Source of the DNA: Streptomyces tendae
GTDB lineage: Bacteria; Actinomycetota; Actinomycetes; Streptomycetales; Streptomycetaceae
Assembly (NCBI RefSeq): GCF_008632955.1
Contig: NZ_CP043960.1
Span: 1 to 64,000, forward strand
Direction of reading: 5' to 3'
DNA: 64,000 nucleotides
Positions 27,670 to 36,692 of this stretch are shown piece by piece. Below the pieces are notes generated by a model. That model was given only the letters and a program-made list of their open reading frames with translations, did not search any database and was not told the DNA's origin. Numbering within the stretch: position 1 is the stretch's first letter; every line of letters begins with the position of its first letter. The translations under genes were made by a program, and so were the position numbers.

Positions 27670-28770
27670 ATGCAGATCGGAATCTTCGGCGTGGGGGACG
27701 TGGCCCGCGACCCGGTGTCGGGACGTACCCCCACGGAACACGAGCGGATCAAAGCCGTCGTGGACTACGCGAAGCTGGCCGAGGACGTGGGCCTGGACGT
27801 CTTCGCCATGGGCGAGCACCACAACCCGCCCTTCGTACCGTCCTCGCCCACCACACTGCTCGGCCACATCGCGGCCCGCACCCAGCGGATCCTGCTGTCC
27901 ACCTCGACGACGCTGATCACCACCAACGATCCGGTTAAGATCGCCGAGGACTACGCGATGCTGCAGCACCTCGCGGACGGCCGGGTCGACCTGATGATGG
28001 GCCGGGGCAACACCGGACCGGTGTATCCCTGGTTCGGCAAGGACATCCGCGACGGCATCGCACTGGCAGTGGAGAACTACGCCCTGCTGCGCCGGTTGTG
28101 GCGCGAGGACGTCGTCGACTGGGAGGGGAAGTTCCGTACCCCGCTGCAAGGTTTCACCGCCACCCCGCGACCGCTGGACGGCGTTCCCCCGTTCGTGTGG
28201 CACGCGTCCATCCGCAGCCCGGAAATCGCCGAGCAAGCGGCCTACTACGGCGACGGCTTCTTCCACAACAACCTGTTCTGGCCCAAGGAGCACGTCCGGC
28301 GCCTGGTGGAGCTCTACCGCAGGCGCTTCGAGCATTACGGGCACGGCAGGGCCGACCAGGGCATCGTCGGCCTGGCCGCGCACATATTCATCCGGCCGAA
28401 CTCGCAGGACGCTGTCCGGGAGTTCCGCCCCTATTTCGACAACTCCCTGTACGGCGGCGGTCCGTCCCTGGAGGAGACGATGCAGCAGACCGCGGTGATC
28501 GCGGGCAGCCCCCAGGAAGTGATCGAGCGGGTGCTCGGCTACCGCGAGCACGCGGCCGGTGACTACCAGCGCCAGTTGTTCGTCGTGGACGGCATCGGCG
28601 TTCCGCACAGGACCGTGCTCGAACAGATCGAGCTGCTGGGCGAGATCGCTCCGGTGCTCCGCAAGGAGCTGGCACGGGACCGGCCGGCCCACGTCCCCGA
28701 CGCACCCACCCACGCCTCGCTCAGCGCCGCCGCCCAGGAGCGGACGGCTTCCGGGGAAGGCCGACGATGA
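27670..28770 (+). CDS. Luciferase-like flavin-dependent monooxygenase, CE1758-type
   Basis: 366 residues behind AGAAGGA. A bacterial-luciferase-type TIM barrel: MQIGIFGVGDVARDP, LAEDVGLDVFAMGEHHNPPF, LLSTSTTLITTNDPVKIAED, GRVDLMMGRGNTGPVYPWFG. The family uses reduced FMN and oxygen. The partner FMN reductase overlaps its stop by four bases, exactly the two-component pairing known as the CE1758/CE1759 duo in actinobacteria. The substrate is not known for this duo. The C-terminal 30 residues are low complexity. Confidence 0.88.
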   Translation: MQIGIFGVGDVARDPVSGRTPTEHERIKAVVDYAKLAEDVGLDVFAMGEHHNPPFVPSSPTTLLGHIAARTQRILLSTSTTLITTNDPVKIAEDYAMLQHLADGRVDLMMGRGNTGPVYPWFGKDIRDGIALAVENYALLRRLWREDVVDWEGKFRTPLQGFTATPRPLDGVPPFVWHASIRSPEIAEQAAYYGDGFFHNNLFWPKEHVRRLVELYRRRFEHYGHGRADQGIVGLAAHIFIRPNSQDAVREFRPYFDNSLYGGGPSLEETMQQTAVIAGSPQEVIERVLGYREHAAGDYQRQLFVVDGIGVPHRTVLEQIELLGEIAPVLRKELARDRPAHVPDAPTHASLSAAAQERTASGEGRR

Positions 28771-29378
28771 CGCGCACACTCGCCGTCGTCTCGGCGGGCC
28801 TGCGGCTGCCGTCGTCGACACGCATGCTGGCCGACCGGCTCGCCGGCTCCACGCGGCGACTCCTTGAAGAGCAGGGAGAACAGGTCGAGGTCGAGGTCCT
28901 GGAGGTCCGCGACTTCGCGCGCGACCTGGTCACCCACCTGACGACGGGCTACCCGCCGGACGGACTCCGGCACGCCTTCGACACGATCTCGGCGGCCGAC
29001 GGACTGATCACTGTCACGCCGACCTTCACCGCGTCGTACAGCGGGCTGTTCAAGATGTTCTTCGACTGCCTCGACGACACCGCACTGGTGGGCAAACCCG
29101 TGCTCATCGCCGCGACAGGCGGGACCGGACGGCATTCCCTCGTTCTCGAACACGCCCTTCGGCCGATGTTCGCCTACCTGCGTGCCGTCACACTGCCCAC
29201 CGCCGTGTTCGCCGCCACGGAGGAATGGGGTGACGGCGACGCCGGTGAGCCGCTGGTACGGCGCGCCGAGCGGGCCGCGGGTGAACTTGCCGACGAGGTG
29301 CGGCGCCGTCGGCCGGCCGGCGTGCCCGACCCCTACGGCGACCCGGTGCCGTTCGAGCGGCTGCTGGAGGGCCGGTGA
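28767..29378 (+). CDS. FMN reductase partner, CE1759-type
   Basis: 203 residues. NADPH-dependent FMN reductase fold: LAVVSAGLRLPSSTRMLADR (phosphate loop), then GLITVTPTFTASYSGLFKMF and VLIAATGGTGRHSLVLEHAL. It supplies reduced FMN to the monooxygenase encoded directly upstream, with which it shares an ATGA overlap. The adjacent small peptide gene may belong to the same unit. Confidence 0.9.
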   Translation: MTRTLAVVSAGLRLPSSTRMLADRLAGSTRRLLEEQGEQVEVEVLEVRDFARDLVTHLTTGYPPDGLRHAFDTISAADGLITVTPTFTASYSGLFKMFFDCLDDTALVGKPVLIAATGGTGRHSLVLEHALRPMFAYLRAVTLPTAVFAATEEWGDGDAGEPLVRRAERAAGELADEVRRRRPAGVPDPYGDPVPFERLLEGR

Positions 29379-29463
29379 CCGACCCTCGTCGTTGAGGACA
29401 CCGTATTCCCGGCGGACACCGAGCCCTCTGCGAGATCTCTCACGCTTCGGCACGGGCCATCAA

Positions 29464-29479
29464 TAGACAGACCTGTCTA
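29464..29479 (+). promoter_or_regulatory. TetR operator upstream of MFS pump
   Basis: TAGACAG-AC-CTGTCTA, a perfect 7-bp-arm palindrome overlapping a TACTAT -10. The same core (GACAG-AT-CTGTC) lies at 30884-30895 before the TetR gene that follows the pump. Confidence 0.75.
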
Positions 29480-29517
29480 CTATAGGGAGTCCGTTCACGC
29501 CGACTGGAAGTGACCGC

Positions 29518-30861
29518 ATGACTTCCGCACTCCCCACCCCTCGGGCCGTCTCGCCGGGCACCTACGCCAAGCGGCCCCCCGCGCACGCGGCTCCCCGGCG
29601 CGGACGGCTCGGTCCCGCCGCCTCCATCGGGGTGCTGGCCTCGATCCTCGTCTCGCTGCTGGCCGCGTCGAGCGCGCCGACCCCTCTCTACGCGCTCTAT
29701 CAGCAGCACTGGGGCTTCTCCCCCATCACCGTCACCGTCGTCTTCGGCGTGTACGCGGTGGCGGTGCTCCTCTCGCTCCTGATCTTCGGGAAGATCTCCG
29801 ATCACGTAGGACGGCGGCCGGTCCTGCTCGTCGCCCTGCTCGGCCAGGCCCTGGCGATGGTGCTGTTCGTCGAGGCCGGCGGGGTCGGCGCGCTGCTCGC
29901 CGCGCGCGTCCTCCAGGGGGTCAGCACCGGTGCCGCGGTCGGTGCGCTCGGCGCCGGCATGCTCGACATCAACGCGCGCCGGGGTGGATTCCTCAACTCC
30001 CTCGCGCCGACGCTGGGCACCGCGGGCGGCGCGATGGTCTCGGGGCTCCTCGTCCAGTACCTGCCGGCCCCGACCCGCCTGGTCTACCTCGTGCTGCTGG
30101 GTGTGTTCGTCCTCCAGGCACTGGCCGTGCTCGCCATGCGCGAGACGGTCTCCCGCCAGCGCGGAGCACTGGCCAGCATGGCCCCCGAGTTCAAGCTGCC
30201 GAGGACGGCGCGTTCGGCGGTGGCGATCGCCGCACCTGTGATGTTCGCGGTATGGGCACTGACCGGCCTGTACGCCGCACTGGGACCGGCCATCATCCGG
30301 ACCCTGGTGCACTCCTCCTCCGTGGTCTGGGGCGGACTGCCCCTCTTCGTGCTGGCCTCCGCCGCCGGACTGGCCGTGGTGCTGCTCCGCGGGACGGCGA
30401 CCCGCAAGGTCATGTACATCGGCATCGGCTCACTGGTCGCCGGTGTGCTCATCACACTGGCCTCTGTCGCCTCGGGGAGCGGCGGGACCCTCGCTGTGAT
30501 CGCGTTCTTCGCTGGTGCCGCGATCTCGGGCTTCGGCTTCGGCGGCGGCTTCCAGGGCGGCATCAGGCTGGTCGTCCCGCTGGTCGAGCCGCACGAGCGC
30601 GCGGGCGTGCTGTCCCTGCTGTACGTCATCTGCTACCTGGGCCTGGGCGTTCCGGCCGTGATCGGCGGGTTCCTGGTGGTGCACGGCGGCGGTCTCGTGC
30701 CGACCGCCCGTGAATACGGCGGGGCCGTCGTCCTGCTGGCCCTCGCTGCACTGGCCGGGCTGGTGCGCAGCGGTCGGAGTGTCGGGCGTGTGGCGGTGGT
30801 CCCGCCTGCCGACCTGCCCGCCCCGAGGGCGTCCGCGACGGGGGAACCGGCACGGCGGTGA
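29518..30861 (+). CDS. MFS transporter, drug-efflux type
   Basis: 447 residues, twelve predicted membrane helices. MFS signature in the helix 2-3 loop: LIFGKISDHVGRRPVLLVAL. Helix 1 contains SLLAASSAPTPLYALYQQHWG, typical of actinobacterial exporters. It has its own TetR downstream (30912) and a matching operator at its promoter, so expression is probably induced by the exported compound. Substrate unknown. Confidence 0.88.
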   Translation: MTSALPTPRAVSPGTYAKRPPAHAAPRRGRLGPAASIGVLASILVSLLAASSAPTPLYALYQQHWGFSPITVTVVFGVYAVAVLLSLLIFGKISDHVGRRPVLLVALLGQALAMVLFVEAGGVGALLAARVLQGVSTGAAVGALGAGMLDINARRGGFLNSLAPTLGTAGGAMVSGLLVQYLPAPTRLVYLVLLGVFVLQALAVLAMRETVSRQRGALASMAPEFKLPRTARSAVAIAAPVMFAVWALTGLYAALGPAIIRTLVHSSSVVWGGLPLFVLASAAGLAVVLLRGTATRKVMYIGIGSLVAGVLITLASVASGSGGTLAVIAFFAGAAISGFGFGGGFQGGIRLVVPLVEPHERAGVLSLLYVICYLGLGVPAVIGGFLVVHGGGLVPTAREYGGAVVLLALAALAGLVRSGRSVGRVAVVPPADLPAPRASATGEPARR

Positions 30862-30881
30862 CACCCCGCAGGGCTCTACAC

Positions 30882-30897
30882 TGGACAGATCTGTCTG
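30882..30897 (+). promoter_or_regulatory. Autoregulatory TetR operator
   Basis: TGGACAGATCTGTCTG, an inverted repeat placed just after a TACACT -10 (30877-30882) and 14 bases before the TetR ATG. Confidence 0.7.
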
Positions 30898-30911
30898 ATC
30901 GAGGTGGCGAG

Positions 30912-31505
30912 ATGGCGAGCGGCAACAGCCGGACCAGGACACCGGCGCGGGAGCGGCTGCTCCAGGCGGCCGACGAGCTCTTCTACGGCGAGGGCGTGCA
31001 GGTCGTCGGCATCGACCGGGTGATCGAGCGCGCGGGGGTGGCCAAGGCGTCTCTGTACAACACATTCGGCAGCAAGGAAGGCCTGGTCTGCGCCTACCTG
31101 GACGCGCGGCACGAGCGGAGCCGTGATCGGATCACCCGCACCCTGACCCGCTTCCGCTCACCGCGTGAGCGACTTCTCGGTGTCTTCGACGCACAGGGCG
31201 AGGCCTTCACCGACCCGACGTACAACGGCTGCGCCTTCGTGCGGGCCACCGCGGAGGCGCCCGAGGACAGCTCGGTGCGTCACGCAGCGGAGAGGTACCG
31301 CACCTGGATCCTCGAACTGTTCACCGAGCTGGCCGACGCCGCCGGCTTTGCCGAACCGGAGGAACTGGCCCGTCGGCTGCGTCTGCTGTACGACGGCGCG
31401 GAGCAAGCGGCCCGGATGGACCGCGACCCGTCCGCCGCCACCAGCGCCCGCCACGCAGCGGCGGCCGTCCTCGATGCGGCACCTCTGCGGGACAGCCGGC
31501 TGTAG
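30912..31505 (+). CDS. TetR/AcrR regulator of the adjacent MFS pump
   Basis: 197 residues from ATG 30912 (GAGGTGG upstream). HTH in VVGIDRVIERAGVAKASLYN. The ligand domain includes NGCAFVRATAEAPEDSSVRH, the pattern of TetR regulators with a Cys near the effector pocket. It shares its operator with the MFS gene at 29518, so it most likely represses both and releases them on binding the exported compound. Confidence 0.9.
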   Translation: MASGNSRTRTPARERLLQAADELFYGEGVQVVGIDRVIERAGVAKASLYNTFGSKEGLVCAYLDARHERSRDRITRTLTRFRSPRERLLGVFDAQGEAFTDPTYNGCAFVRATAEAPEDSSVRHAAERYRTWILELFTELADAAGFAEPEELARRLRLLYDGAEQAARMDRDPSAATSARHAAAAVLDAAPLRDSRL

Positions 31506-31584
31506 CTCCTCCCGCGGCGGCGGACCGCTCCCGTCCCACCGAGGATCAGGTGCAAACCCGAAATGAAGGCATAAATTCTTCCTC

Positions 31585-32385
31585 ATGACTGATACTCCCC
31601 CGTTCACAGTGGTACAGCGGTCCGCGTCGTACTGGCGTGTGACCTTCGATTCCCCTCCCCTCAACCTGGTGACCTTCGAGACGTTCGCGGCGCTCGGCGA
31701 CCTCGTGGACCGGATGAACGCCGCCGACGACCTGAAGGTCGTCGTCTTCGACAGCGCGGATCCGGACTTCTTCCTCGCGCATTTCGATCTGGTGCCGCCG
31801 AAGCAGCCCTACACGGGACCCACATGGCTGGACGTCGCTTCGCGGATGGCCCGGTCCCGTGTGATCACCATCGCTGCTGTCCGGGGCCGGGCCCGAGGGG
31901 TGGGCAACGAGTTCCTCCTGGCCTGTGACATGCGTTTCGCCAGCAAGGAGAAGGCCGTCCTGGGGCAGCCGGAAGTCGGCGCGGGCATCACTCCGGGGGG
32001 CGGAGCCACGGAGCGTCTGCCACTGCTGGTGGGGCGAGGGCGTGCCCTGGAGATCATCGCCGGGGCCGACGACTTCGATGCCGAGACAGCCGAGCGGTAC
32101 GGCTGGATCAACCGGGCGCTGCCGGACGCCGAACTCGACGCTCATGTGGACCGCCTAGCCACGCGGATCGCCTCTTTCGACCACTGGCCACTGGCCGAGG
32201 TAAAGGCTCTGATCAATCGCTCCACTCTGCCGTCCGAAGCCGACCTGACGACCGGCCAGGACACCTTCCGGGCCTCACTGGCTCGCCCGGAGGCGCATGC
32301 CCGGATCAGTCGGCTGCTCGAGCGGGGCATGCAACAGCGAGGTGATGTCGAGTACCGCCTGGGAGAACACATCGCCGAAAGGTGA
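31585..32385 (+). CDS. Enoyl-CoA hydratase/isomerase family protein
   Basis: 266 residues. Crotonase fold: FLAHFDLVPPKQPYT in the CoA-binding region, the oxyanion hole in AAVRGRARGVGNEFLLACDM, and a catalytic-Glu candidate in LGQPEVGAGITPGGGATERL. Length and motifs fit the superfamily. Whether it hydrates, isomerises or cleaves is undetermined because the oxyanion region is atypical (RARGVGNEF rather than AxGGG). It stands alone between the TetR and the cupin gene. Confidence 0.82.
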   Translation: MTDTPPFTVVQRSASYWRVTFDSPPLNLVTFETFAALGDLVDRMNAADDLKVVVFDSADPDFFLAHFDLVPPKQPYTGPTWLDVASRMARSRVITIAAVRGRARGVGNEFLLACDMRFASKEKAVLGQPEVGAGITPGGGATERLPLLVGRGRALEIIAGADDFDAETAERYGWINRALPDAELDAHVDRLATRIASFDHWPLAEVKALINRSTLPSEADLTTGQDTFRASLARPEAHARISRLLERGMQQRGDVEYRLGEHIAER

Positions 32386-32510
32386 CGGCACGGCCGTCGA
32401 CGGGGGCGGCGTCAAGGTCCATGGGAGCGACCGGTCCCCTGCCCTTGCACAGACACTCCGAGCCACTACTCGGTGCGTTTCGCGGAACGATCACCCATGA
32501 GAAATATATA

Positions 32511-32524
32511 CTTGTTACTACAAG
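32511..32524 (+). promoter_or_regulatory. Short inverted repeat upstream of cupin gene
   Basis: CTTGT-TACT-ACAAG in an AT-rich island (with AAATATATA just before). Low GC and symmetry suggest a promoter with an operator for the cupin gene 90 bp downstream. No adjacent regulator is obvious. Confidence 0.5.
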
Positions 32525-32612
32525 CAATACATGGGCCAGTTGTTCATCGAGCCGCCCCTGTCGCCCGTCCGGCACGGGGGCGGACCGCGTCGCACGAAGC
32601 ATTGGAGACCTC

Positions 32613-33125
32613 ATGAGCTTTCTGCTGGGTGAAGTGGCACCCGACGACCCGTCGTGGAACAAGCGCGGTGCGCTCTACGTACCGTCAGGTCAGGGCCCGA
32701 CCGTCTGGGCGGCGGACGACATCTACACCGTCAAGGCCACTGGTGCTCAGACCAACGGGAACATCGGCTTCATCGAGGCCACCGTCCCGGCAGGCGGCGG
32801 TCCCGTCCCGCACGCGCACACGCAGGAGGACGAGACGTTCTATGTGCTCGACGGCGAACTGGAGTTCACCGACGGCGACCATGAGTTCACGGCCGTCGCC
32901 GGCGACTTCATCCACGTTCCGAAGGGAATCCGCCACGGGTTCAAGAACAGGCGCATACACGCTGCCAGGCTGCTGTTCATCTACACACCGCCCGGCCTGG
33001 AGCAGCTCATGCTGGACCACAGCACCCCCGCCCGCCCCGGCGAGACTCCCCCGCCCATCGACGACGACATGACCGCCCGTGCCGAGCAGGTGATCCGGAA
33101 GTCCAAGACGATCATGCTTCCCTGA
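32613..33125 (+). CDS. Cupin domain protein
   Basis: 170 residues, start ATG 32613 behind TTGGAGACC. Cupin motif 1 is PHAHTQEDETFYVLDGELEF with two His and a Glu as metal ligands. Motif 2 is FIHVPKGIRHGFKN with the third His. A single-domain, quercetinase-like or sensory cupin; the metal and substrate are unknown. The AT-rich inverted repeat upstream suggests separate regulation. Confidence 0.85.
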   Translation: MSFLLGEVAPDDPSWNKRGALYVPSGQGPTVWAADDIYTVKATGAQTNGNIGFIEATVPAGGGPVPHAHTQEDETFYVLDGELEFTDGDHEFTAVAGDFIHVPKGIRHGFKNRRIHAARLLFIYTPPGLEQLMLDHSTPARPGETPPPIDDDMTARAEQVIRKSKTIMLP

Positions 33126-33229
33126 CCGGTCGGTTCGACGGGAGCGGCGAGGGCACGATGACCGGTGCCGGGCTCGCCGCCCCGCCGTCGCGTGGGACAG
33201 TGCCGTCCACTTCGCTCGGTGCGATCCGG

Positions 33230-34111
33230 TCACCCGGTTCGTCTGCCGCGGCAGTGGCTTACCTGCCCCATGGACAACGGACCGTGCCGCGAGCGAGAGC
33301 GAGCCCGTGGCAGGCCTGCTGCCGTTCGGCGGCGTTCCGTCAACACGAGTGCGTCAGGTCGGGCGGGAGCAGAGTCTCCATGAGCGCGCCGTCCACTCCC
33401 CGGCTTAGTATCGGATGGCTGACTCCGCCGTGCGTACGTGGAGTTGACCGGGTCCTTGCGCGCTGCCCGATGCCATGGCCCGCCGGGCGCCACGACGGTG
33501 GATCCGGTGGGCCGTCGTCGGCGGCGCGCCCGCATACGCGAGGCGACGAGAATCGGAGCGATCACGGCGGCGAGCACCGCCGCACCGATCAGTCCCGCTC
33601 TGTGCAGCAGTTCGATCGCGGCCGAGCCGGTGAAGTAGCCGACGAGTACCGTGCCGGTGCCCCAGACGAGGGAGGCGGCGGCACTGTAGAGGAAGAAGCG
33701 CCGGTACGGCATGCCGGACGAGCCGGCGGCGTAGGGCAGGAACGTCCGGGCGAAACCGATGAACTTGCCCGTGAGGAGCGCCGCACCGCTGTGGTCGGCC
33801 AGGAAGGCCTTCCCTCGTCCATCTCGGTGGCGGCCCAAGACCTTGGGTGTCCAGCGGCCGGCCGGGCGTCGTCGGCACCGGCGGCCCAGCGCGAAGCCGA
33901 GGTTGTCGCCGGTGACGGCCCCTCCGACCACCACGGCCGCCAGTAGTGGGGCCTTCAGTCCGCCTTGGCCTGCGACGGCTGCCGCCAGCAGGACAGCCGC
34001 CTCCCCCGGAACCAGCAGACCGACGAAGGCGCTGGTCTCAGCGGCTGTCAGGACGAACACGATGAGGTACGTCCACCATCCGGCTGTCTCGATGACCGTG
34101 TTCAGGTGCAT
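33230..34111 (-). CDS. DedA-family membrane protein
   Basis: 293 residues, with about five hydrophobic segments in the first 190: FVGLLVPGEAAVLLAAAVAG carries the family's GE motif, and GKFIGFARTFLPYAAG the second motif. DedA proteins help flip undecaprenyl phosphate or keep membrane potential. The last 80 or so residues are basic and disordered-looking and exceed the usual family length of about 220; an earlier natural stop may have been lost. It begins five bases after the preceding membrane-protein gene, so the two form an operon. Confidence 0.82.
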   Translation of the reverse strand: MHLNTVIETAGWWTYLIVFVLTAAETSAFVGLLVPGEAAVLLAAAVAGQGGLKAPLLAAVVVGGAVTGDNLGFALGRRCRRRPAGRWTPKVLGRHRDGRGKAFLADHSGAALLTGKFIGFARTFLPYAAGSSGMPYRRFFLYSAAASLVWGTGTVLVGYFTGSAAIELLHRAGLIGAAVLAAVIAPILVASRMRARRRRRPTGSTVVAPGGPWHRAARKDPVNSTYARRSQPSDTKPGSGRRAHGDSAPARPDALVLTERRRTAAGLPRARSRSRHGPLSMGQVSHCRGRRTG

Positions 34112-34116
34112 GACCC

Positions 34117-34863
34117 TCAGCCCGCCCGCCGCGTCAGCGCGGGTGCCGGAGTGTGGGCGCGTGCCGGGGCACGGACGTGGAGCGGAACCACTCGCCCTTG
34201 TGGGTCCCAGGCGTCGGCAGGCCGGTGACGCGTCCCCCGCTGCCCCGGCAGGTGGCTCGCGAGATACCAGGCCAGTAGTGGAGCACCGGCGGCAAACGAA
34301 GCGGCGAGCACAGGGTCGCCGGAGGTCAGGACGGAGACGACCACGGCACCCAGCCCTGCCGTCACGACGAGGATCCGTGCGCGGGGTGAGGGGACGGCTG
34401 CCGCCATCGCGAGCGCTGTCAGCAGGTACCAGCCGGTGAGCGCACCCGGCAGCGCCACGTAGTCGCTGAAGAGGCTGCCCTCGTGCGCGGGGAGGTCCGC
34501 GAGGGACGCCCGGCCGACGTAGGCGAGCCCGGCCACGCTGGTCAGCAGCAGCGCGAGTGAGGCACGGGTGTAGAGGACCGGCCGTTGGCTCGCCAGCCAG
34601 AGCAGGACCAGCGCCGTGAGCGGCCAGGGCATGAGCACGTGGAGGGAGGTCATCGCCTCGGCGGTGTCCGTCCAGGCGAGTGCGGGATACGACTCGCGGC
34701 GGGAGGAAACCCCGAGAATGGCCGCGTGGAGCATCGCGGCCGCAGCCGCCCCCGTGGCCAGGTGGCGCAGAACCCGGGGCAGGCGCGTCTCGCGGCGGCC
34801 GGCGACCGGATGAACGGACGCCCGGGCTGCGGCACCCGGCGTCGTGATGGCGTGGGTATCCAT
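34117..34863 (-). CDS. Integral membrane protein of unknown function
   Basis: 248 residues. ATG 34863 follows GAGGGG. About six membrane segments (TALVLLWLASQRPVLYTRAS, LLLTSVAGLAYVGRASLADL, GALTGWYLLTALAMAAAV, ILVVTAGLGAVVVSVLTS) precede a short basic C-terminal tail. I do not recognise a family with certainty. It is the first gene of an operon with DedA. Its promoter carries two CTTGAC-type palindromes also found before the monooxygenase pair at 62016. Confidence 0.7.
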   Translation of the reverse strand: MDTHAITTPGAAARASVHPVAGRRETRLPRVLRHLATGAAAAAMLHAAILGVSSRRESYPALAWTDTAEAMTSLHVLMPWPLTALVLLWLASQRPVLYTRASLALLLTSVAGLAYVGRASLADLPAHEGSLFSDYVALPGALTGWYLLTALAMAAAVPSPRARILVVTAGLGAVVVSVLTSGDPVLAASFAAGAPLLAWYLASHLPGQRGTRHRPADAWDPQGRVVPLHVRAPARAHTPAPALTRRAG

Positions 34864-34878
34864 GGCACCCCTCACTTG

Positions 34879-34917
34879 ATTGACGCGGCAAGCATATCAT
34901 TTACTTGATACGTCAAG
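34879..34917 (-). promoter_or_regulatory. Paired CTTGACRCGTCAAG-type boxes
   Basis: Box one at 34904-34917 is CTTGATACGTCAAG. Box two at 34879-34892 is ATTGACGCGGCAAG. Centres are 25 bp apart around a GATATG element. The layout, including the ATATGCTTG stretch, matches 61931-61971 closely. Confidence 0.65.
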
Positions 34918-35083
34918 CAATTAAGGAACCTCGATGGCGGCCCGGTCCCACCCCCGAGGCGGCCCTCGCTTGCGGACAGCACTCCTGGGTTCCCACGAGT
35001 ACGCCCTTGGGCAGGCGGATGCCCGGGCCGACCGGGCATGTGCGGTGAGCGGCGTTACCGAGGGGCCCGGCCACCCCGATGGC

Positions 35084-35629
35084 TCAGGAGGATTCCGGGA
35101 GCCCGAACACCGGTGAGAGCCGGGCTCGCCCCAGGGCGTGGGCGACGAGACGGAATCCCAGCCAGGCGGGGGTCGCGTCCGGGGCGACCTCCAGCGTCGG
35201 AACGTCCAGTGCGTGCACGACGAACATGTAACGATGAGGGGCCTCCCCCGGGGCCGGGGCGGCACCGAGATAGCCCCGCCGACCGGCGTCGTTGAGCAGC
35301 GTCCTGGCACCGGGGGGAAGCATGCTCCCGCCGGCGTCCCCGGCCCCGGCGGGCAACTCGGTCACGGAGGCGGGCAGGTCGTGAAGGACCCAGTGCCAGA
35401 AGCCGCTGACCGTCAAGGCGTCCGGGTCGAAGCAGGTGACGGCGAAACTCGCCGTGCCGGGAGGATGACCGTCCCAGGCCAGGTGCGGGGAACGGTCCCG
35501 ACCCGGGCCGCCGAAGATGGCACTGGTCTGAGCGACACCCAGGCTCTCGCCGTCGGCGATGTCGTCGCTGCGAAGCCGGAAGGGCGGAACGGCGGGCAGC
35601 GTGCTGTAGGGATCCTGACGTGGTCTCAT
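35084..35629 (-). CDS. PEBP / YbhB-YbcL Raf-kinase-inhibitor-like protein
   Basis: 181 residues from ATG 35629 (GGAG upstream). The phosphatidylethanolamine-binding fold is shown by SPHLAWDGHPPGTASFAVTC (ligand pocket), FDPDALTVSGFWHWVLHDLP and HRYMFVVHALDVPTLEVAPD. Bacterial members are cytosolic or periplasmic proteins of unclear function, and no export signal is present here. It has no evident operon partner. Confidence 0.9.
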   Translation of the reverse strand: MRPRQDPYSTLPAVPPFRLRSDDIADGESLGVAQTSAIFGGPGRDRSPHLAWDGHPPGTASFAVTCFDPDALTVSGFWHWVLHDLPASVTELPAGAGDAGGSMLPPGARTLLNDAGRRGYLGAAPAPGEAPHRYMFVVHALDVPTLEVAPDATPAWLGFRLVAHALGRARLSPVFGLPESS

Positions 35630-35699
35630 GTCGTTCTCCACACCGCGTCGTCGGCCGTGCTGTTCGTCTCCGCCGGCCGAGGCGCGGAGAGGTCCCGCC

Positions 35700-36395
35700 T
35701 CAGGAGAGGATTTCGAGCAGCCGGTCGGCGAGGATCGCGGCCGAGTGCGGATTCTGCCCCGTGATCAGGTTGCGGTCCTCGACCATGTACGGCTCCCACA
35801 TCTCGCCCCGGCTGAAGTCGACGCCGACCTTGTCCTTCAGTTCGTCCTCCAGCAACCACGTGGCCCTGGACGCCAGCCCAACGGCTTCTTCCTCGTCGTT
35901 CGTGAACCCCGTGACCCGGTAGCCCTTGAACGGCGACTCCCCGTGGATCCTCGTGGACAACAGGGCCGCGGGAGCGTGACACACGATCGCGAGGGGCTTG
36001 CCCGACGCGAGCTGCGCGGTGAGGATGCGTCCGGCATCGGCGTCTTCCCACAAGTCCGACATCGGGCCGTGACCGCCAGGCAGATAGACCGCGTCGTAGT
36101 CCTCCAGACGGACGTCCGACAGCTTGAGCGGGCGACGCATGACTTCGGCGGAACGGATGATGGACTCCAGTTCGAGGGCCCCTTCTTCACCTCCGGCCAT
36201 GGAGGGACGCAGGCTCATCATGTCGACGTTGGGCGTCACGCCGTTCGGCGTGGCGACCACGACCTCGTGTCCCGCTTCGGTGACCTTCTTGTAGGGCAGC
36301 GCGAATTCCTCGGCCCAGTAACCCGTCGCGTACCGCGTACCGTCCTTGAGCACCCAGTACGTCGCACCGGATACCACGAAAAGTATCTTCGCCAT
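35700..36395 (-). CDS. DJ-1/PfpI (type 1 glutamine amidotransferase-like) protein
   Basis: 231 residues. The nucleophile elbow is AIVCHAPAALLST, with the Cys in the family position and a following His; the acidic partner region is YLPGGHGPMSDLW. MAKILFVVSGATYWVLKDGT at the start and the length match the Hsp31-like/ThiJ branch (glyoxalase III or protein-repair chaperones). It is transcribed away from the VOC gene at 36796. A detoxification role would fit the neighbours but is inferred. Confidence 0.9.
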   Translation of the reverse strand: MAKILFVVSGATYWVLKDGTRYATGYWAEEFALPYKKVTEAGHEVVVATPNGVTPNVDMMSLRPSMAGGEEGALELESIIRSAEVMRRPLKLSDVRLEDYDAVYLPGGHGPMSDLWEDADAGRILTAQLASGKPLAIVCHAPAALLSTRIHGESPFKGYRVTGFTNDEEEAVGLASRATWLLEDELKDKVGVDFSRGEMWEPYMVEDRNLITGQNPHSAAILADRLLEILS

Positions 36396-36692
36396 ATGAA
36401 CGGACCTCTCTGTCCCTCATGAATACGGGCGATGACTTAGCACATTCAAGACATATGCACCGTATGTCCTACTCCAATCGGGCGCACCTCGGGCGGGGCC
36501 GTCGCCGCTCCGCGACTTCCAGCGACTGACAACGCCGACCCGGGCCGTCGAAGCGGTGCCCTCGCGGACTCCACGCACACGCACCTCCATCCGACAGACA
36601 GCACCGGCCCCTGCCAAGCTCCCGCGCACAGCCAGGGCCCGACCTCCGCCCGCCTGAGCACCCACTCCGGCCCGCCTGGGCACCCCACTCAC

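Noticed and set aside
33126..33229. Separate short genes at the C-terminal end of the DedA frame
   Set aside because: No ribosome-binding site or coding pattern; treated as gap and DedA tail.
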